From positions 1-46,480 of the forward strand of contig CAIWMU010000090.1 in assembly GCA_903913865.1 (NCBI GenBank): DNA of 46,480 nt, written 5' to 3'. Positions 39,722-46,480 of this stretch are shown piece by piece (the stretch's first letter is position 1; each line of letters starts with the position of its first letter). The notes under the pieces were generated by a model. That model was not told where the DNA came from. It made no database searches and saw only the letters and a program-made list of their open reading frames with translations. The position numbers and the translations under genes are program-made. The stretch comes from an uncultured Verrucomicrobia subdivision 3 bacterium. GTDB taxonomy: Bacteria; Verrucomicrobiota; Verrucomicrobiia; Limisphaerales; UBA8199.

Positions 39722-40696
39722 ATGGGATCATCCGAAACTTCCACCCGGTCCGTTGTGCGGTCGCCGTCAGTTTGGGGGCTCGCCCTTGAAGGTTACGTTG
39801 CCCTGATAGTCTCGGTCGTTCTGGGGGTGCTGGCGTCTGCGCCAGTGATCAACTCGCAAGTGCGTTACTTTGCGGAGATGAACTACGTTCTTGGGGCCCG
39901 CCCGGCAAACGACACACAACTCAAGACATGGGCATTGGCACGGCCCGGCGTGGTGTCCTTCGCCACTGAGCGTCGTGGCGACGACTTGTTTATTCGTTCA
40001 GAGTATCGTGGCTCGGTGAACCAGCAGCCCTCCACGACCGAACTCCTGGCTGAGCTGCGCCGGCTTGGTTATGAGTTTCGCGGGATGAATGGCGGTTCGA
40101 CGGGCATGACGGGTGGCTTCCGCGAGATTTTGGCCAATGCCTTCACGTTGACGGTGCTGCTTGCAGCCATGCAGGTGGCCTTTGGCGCAGTGGGACTGAA
40201 CCGGATTCGCGCGGCGGATCGCAGGGCCGGGGCGATGGGTTCGTTGTTCCTTGGAAACCCGGGTCGGGGGCTGGTTCTTGGCGCGCTGGGTGGTCTGGGT
40301 TTGTTGGCGCTGGGCTTGCTGAACCAGAGTGTCCTGACAGCCTTGCTCGGGCATGCGCCTCCCAGCCCCTGGGAATCCACCGGCGCGATGACAGCCCAAA
40401 CCAAACTGGCATTCCTGCTGTTCGGCGGGCTGGGTGCGCCAATTGCAGAGGAGATTTTCTTTCGTGGTTATCTGGTCGGGAAATTCAAGCGGGCCGGATA
40501 CGTTGGTTTCGGCATGGCGTTTTCGTCCATCCTGTTCGCCGTGGTGCATTTCTCCGACCCTTACAACGTGCCGGTTATCTTTCTCTTTGGCGCTTGTCTG
40601 GGATGGTTGTATCACCGAACCGGATCCCTTCTGGCCCCGATCACCGCGCACGTCGTGAACAATGGTGTCGCAATCCTTTGGATGATGCTAACGTGA
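39722..40696 (+). CDS. CPBP family intramembrane metalloprotease (second copy)
   Basis: This encodes 324 residues with several transmembrane helices. The CPBP signature is PIAEEIFFRGYLV (Glu-Glu at 243-244, Arg near 248), followed by SSILFAVVHFSDP (His276) and ITAHVVNNGVAIL (His310). Between the first and second helices lies an unusual soluble insert of about 80 residues (residues 50-130, including DDLFIRSEYRG and ELLAELRRLGYEFRG), which is not in the other copy at 28334. It shares only the catalytic motifs with that protein. The substrate is unknown. It is transcribed alone and followed by small membrane genes. Confidence 0.85.
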   Translation: MGSSETSTRSVVRSPSVWGLALEGYVALIVSVVLGVLASAPVINSQVRYFAEMNYVLGARPANDTQLKTWALARPGVVSFATERRGDDLFIRSEYRGSVNQQPSTTELLAELRRLGYEFRGMNGGSTGMTGGFREILANAFTLTVLLAAMQVAFGAVGLNRIRAADRRAGAMGSLFLGNPGRGLVLGALGGLGLLALGLLNQSVLTALLGHAPPSPWESTGAMTAQTKLAFLLFGGLGAPIAEEIFFRGYLVGKFKRAGYVGFGMAFSSILFAVVHFSDPYNVPVIFLFGACLGWLYHRTGSLLAPITAHVVNNGVAILWMMLT

Positions 40697-40778
40697 GGCA
40701 CAAGCAGCCAAGCAAGCTCGATGGACCGAACGGGTCCGGGTGGCGCGGTTTTATGAACAGGAAACAGCAGATGGAATT

Positions 40779-41015
40779 ATGAATCAAACACTTCAGACCA
40801 TCGGACATTGGACGCCAGCAGCTTTTTGCGCGTTCATTTCATTCACGGCACTCTCAGCATACGCATCCGGCGGTCCTGATGCCGGTTGGTGGAAGCCGGC
40901 GTTCTTTTCGTTCCTGCCGATGTGCTTTGTTTTTGTTGGTGCCTCGACATGGCAGATGCAAAAAGAAATCCGCGTGTTGCGAAAGCAGGTCACTGACTTG
41001 CAGGCCAAAAAGTGA
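40779..41015 (+). CDS. Small two-helix membrane protein
   Basis: This encodes 78 residues from the ATG at 40779. Two hydrophobic segments (WTPAAFCAFISFTALSAYAS and AFFSFLPMCFVFVGAST) are followed by a basic amphipathic helix (MQKEIRVLRKQVTDLQAKK) that could form a coiled coil. No family is recognised. It lies 82 bp after the CPBP gene. Confidence 0.55.
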   Translation: MNQTLQTIGHWTPAAFCAFISFTALSAYASGGPDAGWWKPAFFSFLPMCFVFVGASTWQMQKEIRVLRKQVTDLQAKK

Positions 41016-41141
41016 ATTTGCATGCTTCGGCCTGACCCAGGCGCTTCAACGGGCGGCGGCCTGTTGCGCCTGCGAGGGATGCCACCCGGGAGCAGGAGTT
41101 GACCCCGGGGCGGCAGGTGACGGATTGGGCACCTTCGCATT

Positions 41142-41516
41142 ATGAAGAGCATCTATCTGGCACTCGTGGTCATGGTGGCTGGCTGTGCAGGTTGTCGGAC
41201 ATCCGATGCCTCGCGGAGCGAGTGGCTGCGGTCGATCGTAGCTGAAGTTTTCACTGAGCACCATTTTACACCACCCAGGATGATTCGTGGGGCGGATGGC
41301 ATCCTGTGGGCCGTTGCAGCCAGGCCCCGGTCGGAGTCCACTGTTGAGTTTGTTCAGGTGGAGATCGGTCCTGATCGTCGGGCAAGCATCGAGATTTTTA
41401 GCTACCACTACGGCCCAAGCGATTGGGCGCTACTTGGAACTTTGTTTACGGGTGCCGATCCGAAGCAGGAGGCGTTGGTGATGCAGAGCGCCATCAACCG
41501 GAGGGCGGCACGTTGA
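41142..41516 (+). CDS. Small lipoprotein
   Basis: This encodes 124 residues. MKSIYLALVVMVAGCAGCRT is a lipoprotein signal with the lipobox VAGC and the lipid Cys at residue 15. The mature part contains WLRSIVAEVFTEHHFTPPRM and an alternating strand region (ESTVEFVQVEIGPDRRASIE). No family recognised. A start further upstream would extend before the signal peptide. Confidence 0.6.
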   Translation: MKSIYLALVVMVAGCAGCRTSDASRSEWLRSIVAEVFTEHHFTPPRMIRGADGILWAVAARPRSESTVEFVQVEIGPDRRASIEIFSYHYGPSDWALLGTLFTGADPKQEALVMQSAINRRAAR

Positions 41517-41883
41517 ACGTGATAATCGGGTGGAGCCGGGCGAATCAAAATCGGTCACTCCGGGGGGGTAGGAATTGGCTGTTTGTGATGGTCGATGTGG
41601 TGGGTTCGGGGAGGGGAGGAGCAACCGCGAATGGACACGAATGGACGCCAATGGGGATGTGGGGCACTTGTGCAGGAGGAGCGTTTGATTGCATAGGGCG
41701 ACATTTCGGGGTGGCGAAACAGCGAAGTGAGCTTACCTTGTTTCTGATATCTAACCGGGCAGAGCAGCGAACGGTGGAGGGTGGTCGCTGTTGCAGCCCG
41801 TGCGTCCCATGAGCCGGGGCGCTGAGCTTGGTGCGTTGGGCGGCATGGAAAGATTCGACAATAATACGCCCACCATTTGAGTT
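41517..41883. other. Non-coding 367-bp stretch with a dispersed repeat
   Basis: No gene is supported. The GCGAATGGAC-family repeat at 41624-41657 lies in its middle. The rest is unremarkable G+C-rich DNA with no hairpin that looks functional. Confidence 0.5.
41624..41657. repeat. Short triple repeat, GCGAATGGAC family, copy 4
   Basis: Starts AACCGCGAATGGACACG and is the least degenerate copy together with 42484; the units are 10 nt long. Confidence 0.75.
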
Positions 41884-42057
41884 ATGCTGGGAGATCTTAT
41901 CGAACTTATAGCACGCTTGTGGCAGGCGGATTCCAGCCTTGGGGAATCCGAGATGGACAGGCGGTCTCGACGATTCCTTGGGTGGATCGTCGCCGTGATC
42001 ATTGCGCTACTGGTGCTTGCGGTCATCGCTCTGTTGTGGGAGACCAGAGAGATATGA
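41884..42057 (+). CDS. 57-residue single-helix membrane protein
   Basis: An ATG at 41884 opens a 57-codon frame ending with TGA at 42055-42057. After a charged N-terminal part (MLGDLIELIARLWQAD, then EMDRRSRRF) comes a strongly hydrophobic helix (GWIVAVIIALLVLAVIALLW) and a short tail ETREI. A basic cluster before the helix predicts N-in topology. It is shorter than common gene-calling cutoffs. No family is recognised. Confidence 0.5.
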   Translation: MLGDLIELIARLWQADSSLGESEMDRRSRRFLGWIVAVIIALLVLAVIALLWETREI

Positions 42058-42175
42058 TATCCCATGCCTTCCTATCAGGCGCAGCGACGCATCGGGTCAG
42101 ACAGCGCCCGTTTCAATTCGACACTCTTGTGGGTCCGGTTGCGGGGCTTGGGTCGGTAGGCACCATTGCCACTTT

Positions 42176-42439
42176 ATGAAGAGATTCCTCGTTATCATCG
42201 CTTGTTCGTTGTTCCTTGCCGGTTGTTCGGAGTCACCCAAGCCGTTGGATTCCGGGACGGCGGTTTCAGGCATGGTTTGGAAGAACTCCCGTGTGGCTGC
42301 GGTAAGCGAAAACTCCGGTGCACCGATCCCGCAGGATTCGAAGGTGGATGTTTACGAGAACCTGATCATTATCCGCCATGCGGATGGCACCCGACAGGTC
42401 GTGCCGTTGGATCATGTCACCGACCTGAAGATCAGATGA
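42176..42439 (+). CDS. Small lipoprotein
   Basis: This encodes 87 residues from the ATG at 42176. MKRFLVIIACSLFLAGCSES is a canonical lipoprotein signal with lipobox LAGC and lipid Cys at residue 17. The mature part has SGMVWKNSRV, a Ser/Pro linker and beta strands DVYENLIIIRHADG and RQVVPLDHVTDLKI. No family recognised. An upstream extension in the same frame is Cys- and Arg-rich and rejected. Confidence 0.65.
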   Translation: MKRFLVIIACSLFLAGCSESPKPLDSGTAVSGMVWKNSRVAAVSENSGAPIPQDSKVDVYENLIIIRHADGTRQVVPLDHVTDLKIR

Positions 42440-42483
42440 TCGAGGATGTGACGCGGGGTGTTTCGCCCGGAAATGGGGATGGC

Positions 42484-42517
42484 AACCGCGAATGGACGCG
42501 AATGGACGCCAATGGGG
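42484..42517. repeat. Short triple repeat, GCGAATGGAC family, copy 5
   Basis: AACC followed by GCGAATGGAC, GCGAATGGAC and GCCAATGGGG: three 10-nt units, the clearest copy in the window. Confidence 0.8.
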
Positions 42518-42578
42518 AGCGGGCCTGCGGAGTTTTTTTGGGCAGGTGGTTTGGCTTTGATCGTCCGGGTTGGGGACG

Positions 42579-43214
42579 TTAGCTTTTTGGGGACGCGGCT
42601 TTGGTTTTGCCCATGTGGCGATGGACGAAGAGGTAATACATGGCGGCCAGGACGAGCATTGCGCCTCCGAGCCAGAGGGAGATGCGGTGGAGTTCGCCTT
42701 TGAGGAGTTTTTCATCCTGGCCCATTTTCACTCCGAGATAGCAAAGCACGCCACACCAGATGCCCGAGCCGAGGAGGGTGTAGATTGAGAACTTGAGATA
42801 ATCCATCCGCACAATTCCGGCCGGGATGCCGATCAGGTGGCGGACGACGGGAAGCAGGCGGGAGATGAAAATGCCGAGGGACCCGTAATGGGTGGCCCAG
42901 CGCTCGGCCCCTTCCACCTTGGAGGGGGAGATGAGAAAGTATTTCCCGTAGCGCATGACGAGGGGTCTTCCCGCCAGGCGGGAGGCCCAATACATGACCG
43001 TGGCACCAAGCCATGATCCGATGGTTCCGGCGAGGATGATGCCGGCCAGACTCAGGGGTATCTGCCCCGTGTAGGCGAGATGTGCGGCCGGGGGGATGAC
43101 CACTTCGCTTGGGAGCGGCACGATGGAGCTTTCAACGGCCATCAGCAGGGCAATCAACCCGTAGCCACCCTTTGCGAGTGCTCCCAGATACCAGTCTATC
43201 AATGGTTTGAACAT
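42579..43214 (-). CDS. DedA family membrane protein
   Basis: This encodes 211 residues with about five hydrophobic segments. The DedA motifs VESSIVPLPSEVVIPPAAHL near residue 27 and SRLLPVVRHLIGIPAGIVRM near residue 118 are present, with the conserved Glu and Arg residues that support membrane-potential and lipid-scrambling (undecaprenyl phosphate or phospholipid) roles in this family. The C-terminus is basic. It lies 30 bp after the uracil-DNA glycosylase gene. Confidence 0.9.
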   Translation of the reverse strand: MFKPLIDWYLGALAKGGYGLIALLMAVESSIVPLPSEVVIPPAAHLAYTGQIPLSLAGIILAGTIGSWLGATVMYWASRLAGRPLVMRYGKYFLISPSKVEGAERWATHYGSLGIFISRLLPVVRHLIGIPAGIVRMDYLKFSIYTLLGSGIWCGVLCYLGVKMGQDEKLLKGELHRISLWLGGAMLVLAAMYYLFVHRHMGKTKAASPKS

Positions 43215-43244
43215 TAAGGGCTGGAGTGTGCCGCAGGGGCCGCT

Positions 43245-44159
43245 TTACTTCAAGAAATAGCCGCGCTGCCGGGTGCTGATGGGGAGGCCCAGTTTGGCCA
43301 TGACCAGCAGCATGTCCTCCCAAAGGCGGCGCTTTTCAGCGAGATCGTTGTTGTGCAGGAGGTAGGAGGGGTGGAAGGTGGGCATCGTGGGGATGTCCCG
43401 GTAGGTTTGCCAATTCCCGCGCAACCGGCTGATGCCGGTCAGGTGCAGGAGGCCCTCGGTGGCGGTGGCTCCGAGCGTGACGATCACTTTGGGACGGATC
43501 AAATCGATCTGCTCCTGCAGATAGGGGATGCAGGTTTGCATCTCGGCAGGGGTGGGCTTGCGGTTTCCGGGCGCTCCGGGGGCTGTATCGGGCCGGCATT
43601 TAAGAATGTTCGCGATGTAAACCGTCTCCCGGGAGAGGCCCATGGTCTGAATGATTTTGGTGAGCAGTTGTCCGGCTGCCCCGACGAATGGTTCCCCTAG
43701 CCGATCCTCATCCGCCCCGGGAGCTTCCCCGACGAACATGAGATCGGCGTGGATACTCCCGACACCAAAAACGACCGTTTGCCTTGAATTTGCCAGGTGG
43801 CTGCAGGTGGTGCAGGGAAGGACGCGTTGGCGGAGGTTTTCGATGGCAGCCGCTTTGGCTTCCGGAGAGAGGGTGGGGGCGGCTGGCGGAGCAGGCGTGG
43901 GAGGAGCCACTGGCCGGGGTGCAGGTGCGGCGGGGGCGGGCCTTGCCAGCGGAGTGGGGGCGATCGGGCGGGGAGCGGCTGCTGGTGCAGGGGCTGGTCT
44001 GGGAGCCGGTTGCGGACGGGCTGCGGCGGCCGGTTTTGAGGTCTGGGTGAGTGCGCTTACGGCCTCCGGACTGACGGGCACAAAACGAACTCCCCGGGAC
44101 TTGAGGTCCTCCAGGTGTTGAATGGTGGCGTCCAGCAGTTGATGGTAAAGCTCCGACAT
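43245..44159 (-). CDS. Family 4 uracil-DNA glycosylase with a Pro/Ala-rich linker
   Basis: This encodes 304 residues. The catalytic part (from about 105) has motif 1 [17 protein letters not shown] at 144-160, NILKCRP, and motif 2 HPSYLL at 263-268. Four cysteines (116, 119, 188, 210) are placed as the 4Fe-4S ligands of family 4 enzymes, so it should excise uracil from DNA. The N-terminal 30 residues form a helix, and residues 42-97 are a Pro/Ala/Arg-rich linker not found in minimal family 4 enzymes. It starts 1 bp after the heparinase-like gene stops and ends 30 bp before dedA. Note that N-terminal parts of DNA polymerases also carry such domains; no polymerase is fused here. Confidence 0.92.
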   Translation of the reverse strand: MSELYHQLLDATIQHLEDLKSRGVRFVPVSPEAVSALTQTSKPAAAARPQPAPRPAPAPAAAPRPIAPTPLARPAPAAPAPRPVAPPTPAPPAAPTLSPEAKAAAIENLRQRVLPCTTCSHLANSRQTVVFGVGSIHADLMFVGEAPGADEDRLGEPFVGAAGQLLTKIIQTMGLSRETVYIANILKCRPDTAPGAPGNRKPTPAEMQTCIPYLQEQIDLIRPKVIVTLGATATEGLLHLTGISRLRGNWQTYRDIPTMPTFHPSYLLHNNDLAEKRRLWEDMLLVMAKLGLPISTRQRGYFLK

Positions 44160-44160
44160 T

Positions 44161-46035
44161 TCAGTTTGCAGGGCTGATTGTTAGGGTGATTGTTGCGGCT
44201 TTGACGGGGGCAGTCAAGGTAATGGCCAGACGCACAGGTTTTTCAGGTGTGGAAACGTCCTCATCCAGAGTCTCGGAGGAGACCTTGAAGTCGAGTCCGC
44301 CGGTCTCGATGTCCACCCGGATCTCGTCTTCCCCCTGCCTGATGGTGAGTTCCCTTGGGGAAACCTGTTTCCACTTTCCCCAAGTGATCAATGCGCCCTC
44401 AAACGTGCCACTCTGCGAATACTCCACGGTGTCCGTGACGATCAGCCGGGGTGAGGCACCGCGCTCAAAGCGGAAGGACCGGTTCAGTTTCTGGAGTTGC
44501 GGGGCGGCGTAGGCCGATTTGAGATCGAGGGTCAGGGTGTCCGATTTGTCGGAGAACTCCGTCTTCAGCACGACCGCTTTGGCTTCGGCCCCGGTGCTTT
44601 GCAACCGGCCATCCACCACTGGAACAGCGTGGCCGATGGAACTTAGGACCTTGCTGTCGTAGCGTTTGCCGCTGAAGGTGCGTGCGGTATAAACCTCTGC
44701 CCCGGGGTCGCAGACCAGCATGGCGCGACCGGAGATGACGCTGAAACTGCCGACGTCGTTGTGATTGTGGTGTTCCGCATTATGTCCACCCTTGAGGACT
44801 GCGGCGAAGCTGCGGGTGCCGGGTTCCGGTCGGCAAATCAGCACACCGCCCTCTGAAAACCATGTATGAAGGGGGAGATCCGAGGCCTGTGCAGCCCCCT
44901 GGATGCGGGGCAGGGGCGTATCCAGAAAGGCGAACATCATCAGCGGTCCGACGTTGTTCGCCGGTGTTTTGAATGAGATATCTTTGACCCGGGAAACATT
45001 GAGACCGAACCGTTCGGCGATGAACTTGAGCAATTGCCCATCCGGAGCGCTTCCCGGGTGGCAATCGGCGATGGACGGGTAGAGGCCATTGATCACTTCG
45101 GACTGGAGAGCATAAAGGGCCGGGGCTCTTGCCGTGGGGGAGGCAAGGAGATCAATCCGGCCGCCTGTGGCCTGACGTACCCCTTCACCCAGCATGATGA
45201 ACCGGCCGAAGCCGTAATTCCAGTAACCCATGCCCTCGCTGCAGTAGCCATCCGGGGTGAACCCGCTGAGGAAGTTTTTGATGTAGTGCTCTGAAGCGGC
45301 CACAAACCAGGCCCGGTCCTGCGCCTTCGGTTCCAGTGCCAATGCGGCACAGGTCACACCGGCCAGACAGACTGAATTCCAGTTGTGGGTGGCATTCATC
45401 CAAAACGCGCCACGCTGACGACCCTCGACCATCGCGCGGAACGGCACCAGAACCCTCCTGCGGACCTCCGTCTCGATCAGAGTCCTAGTCGCGGGTGGGA
45501 GACGGTCCTCAAGGAGGTAGCGGATGGTGGACAGTTCCCACGCAATCAGTGTGGCCCGCAGATCCATGTCGATAGCCCGACCGTTGAAGGAATCGAGTTT
45601 GCGGTCGTGTGCGGGCATCATCCAGGTGCGTTCGGAGCAGATGGCCTGAATGGTCTGTGACAGTGGCTCGATGAACCGCCCTTTTGCCTCCAGACATTCG
45701 GCCAGAGCGAGAGTGGACATACGGCCATCCCGCTGGGAAAGCACCTTTTGACAGCGGGTGCGGTTGCCCGTTTTTGAAAAATCGAGATAGAGACTGTCGG
45801 GAAGATCCGGGCAGGGGACCTTGGAGAGCTTTTGCGCATCCGTGATGATTTTGGCCCATTTGGGGTCGGCGGCGAGGGCGGTCCAGGCCTGCCGGTTGGT
45901 CGCGGGAAGGCCGAATCCGGCGGGTTGAGCGGGGAGCCAGGAGGAGATTTCCTTCACCCGATCTTCTTTGATGGGACTGGCAGCAAAGCTCGTGAGTTCG
46001 AGCGTAATCCCAGCGAGTAGGAAAAGCAGGATCAT
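44161..46035 (-). CDS. Secreted heparinase II/III-like polysaccharide lyase
   Basis: From the ATG at 46035 the protein has 624 residues with a Sec signal peptide (MILLFLLAGITLELTSFA). The alginate-lyase/heparinase (alpha,alpha)-toroid part contains FWMNATHNWNSVCLAGVTC near residue 220 and DGYCSEGMGYWNYGFGRF; the beta-sandwich heparinase II/III domain has HTWFSEGGVLICRP and KGGHNAEHHNHNDVGSFSVI near residue 420, with the HNDVGSF motif of the family. Polysaccharide lyases of this kind act on glycosaminoglycans, alginate or similar acidic glycans. The frame stays open for 96 codons upstream; the segment there is Pro/Ser-rich and rejected, though M at 46119 is an alternative. It is followed 1 bp later by a uracil-DNA glycosylase gene, an odd partner. 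Confidence 0.8.
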   Translation of the reverse strand: MILLFLLAGITLELTSFAASPIKEDRVKEISSWLPAQPAGFGLPATNRQAWTALAADPKWAKIITDAQKLSKVPCPDLPDSLYLDFSKTGNRTRCQKVLSQRDGRMSTLALAECLEAKGRFIEPLSQTIQAICSERTWMMPAHDRKLDSFNGRAIDMDLRATLIAWELSTIRYLLEDRLPPATRTLIETEVRRRVLVPFRAMVEGRQRGAFWMNATHNWNSVCLAGVTCAALALEPKAQDRAWFVAASEHYIKNFLSGFTPDGYCSEGMGYWNYGFGRFIMLGEGVRQATGGRIDLLASPTARAPALYALQSEVINGLYPSIADCHPGSAPDGQLLKFIAERFGLNVSRVKDISFKTPANNVGPLMMFAFLDTPLPRIQGAAQASDLPLHTWFSEGGVLICRPEPGTRSFAAVLKGGHNAEHHNHNDVGSFSVISGRAMLVCDPGAEVYTARTFSGKRYDSKVLSSIGHAVPVVDGRLQSTGAEAKAVVLKTEFSDKSDTLTLDLKSAYAAPQLQKLNRSFRFERGASPRLIVTDTVEYSQSGTFEGALITWGKWKQVSPRELTIRQGEDEIRVDIETGGLDFKVSSETLDEDVSTPEKPVRLAITLTAPVKAATITLTISPAN

Positions 46036-46352
46036 GCGACCGCGCCACTGCAGACCGTCAGGACGGGGCGCGGTTTGTGGTTCCTGAATCCGGCTGGCAT
46101 GGGAGACGGCGAAACGCATGGGTGGAGGTTGACAGGAATACGGATAAAATGAAAGTGCCTCTTGCATGGAAACCAGGGGGTAGGAATAACGAGTTGAAAA
46201 TTGAGAATTGGGGTGGGGGTCGACGGGGAATCCGGGGGGGAGGGAAAATTTGGGGCAGGGCCGATTCATCTGGGAAGACCAGGATGAACATGGGACGAGT
46301 GGGTATGAGATTTGACGGGACAATCGCCGGCTCCTTTTCCATACTCCGGCGC

Positions 46353-46480
46353 ATGATTTTGAACATTTCAGGCACCGAAAGCAACGTTTTGGACCGTGTC
46401 ACAGTCCGGCTTCTCGATGATTCCGAGATTGGCCGGTTCAACCTTCTCCTTGAGGAGAACCACTACATTGAGAGCATCCG
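46353..46480 (+). CDS. DUF4338-like protein, N-terminal fragment (runs off window)
   Basis: An ATG at 46353 opens a frame that continues off the window edge, giving 42 residues. It contains VTVRLLDDSEIGRFNLLLEE and then NHYIESI. This matches from memory the start of DUF4338 proteins, where an [LV]-x-x-E-x-x-R-[FW] helix is followed by an EENHY motif. Those proteins are found in transposon-like elements in many bacteria and, as DruA, in the Druantia defence system. Only a fragment is visible, so a database check is decisive. Confidence 0.55.
   Translation, partial: MILNISGTESNVLDRVTVRLLDDSEIGRFNLLLEENHYIESI

Noticed and set aside
39549-39806. 85-codon plus-strand frame after the PNPOx-like gene
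   Set aside because: It overlaps the start of the CPBP gene in another frame, is His/Pro/Gly-rich and has no recognisable feature.
1-46480. tRNA or rRNA genes
   Set aside because: No cloverleaf with a TTCGANNC T-loop in suitable context and no rRNA-like conserved blocks were noticed; a covariance-model scan was not possible.

Overview
The window is G+C-rich bacterial chromosome. Gene content points to the PVC group, most likely Verrucomicrobiota: an McsA-McsB-ClpC arginine-phosphorylation/proteolysis operon without CtsR, an NHS-type nucleoside permease of the planctomycete/verrucomicrobial kind, an ECF sigma/anti-sigma pair, many short Sec or lipoprotein genes, and dense dispersed short repeats. 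This assignment rests on gene content and style; no 16S gene or other phylogenetic marker was analysed.

Left part (1-15.5 kb). The window opens inside the 3' end of an IS1595/ISXO2-type transposase. Then come a UvrD/PcrA helicase (minus strand) and, divergently, rpsB-tsf with a recognisable promoter, a structured leader, an intercistronic hairpin and a terminator. A minus-strand triplet follows (secreted protein, ECF sigma factor, membrane anti-sigma-like protein), then the minus-strand operon ilvE-mcsA-mcsB-clpC with a strong terminator. Between 11.8 and 15.5 kb there is little coding sequence: a 2-hydroxyacid dehydrogenase and a small lipoprotein sit in a field of direct and inverted repeats.

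Middle (15.5-33.4 kb). Here is housekeeping DNA: addB-addA (double-strand-break repair helicase-nuclease), a membrane-anchored SUKH-domain protein, dapF-dapA-dapB-folK (lysine/peptidoglycan precursor and folate steps), a nucleoside permease with its own terminator, then CPBP protease-thiL-tsaE-tsaB-alcohol dehydrogenase (thiamine phosphate and tRNA t6A synthesis) and two unrecognised small genes.

Accessory block (33.7-38.9 kb). This is the most unusual part. A tightly packed plus-strand array holds a secreted transglutaminase-like protein, two 'mini-RHS' proteins (a signal peptide joined directly to the last ~50 residues of an RHS core, then unrelated C-terminal domains: one alpha/beta-hydrolase-like, one with LysM-like and His/Cys clan-CD-peptidase-like features), and three lipoproteins. 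Start/stop overlaps couple the genes. The module borders are duplicated: the 39-codon tail of the transglutaminase-like gene reappears, still open, as a 56-codon leader ORF before mini-RHS 2, and a 40-bp junction repeat precedes each of the two paralogous lipoproteins. I read this as a cassette array of secreted effectors with candidate lipoprotein immunity or partner proteins.

Right part (39-46.5 kb). A flavin-binding PNPOx-like protein, a second CPBP protease, several tiny membrane proteins or lipoproteins separated by dispersed repeats, and a minus-strand run heparinase II/III-like - family-4 uracil-DNA glycosylase - DedA. The window ends in the first 42 codons of a DUF4338-like gene, a family often linked to transposons, so both edges touch mobile-element material.
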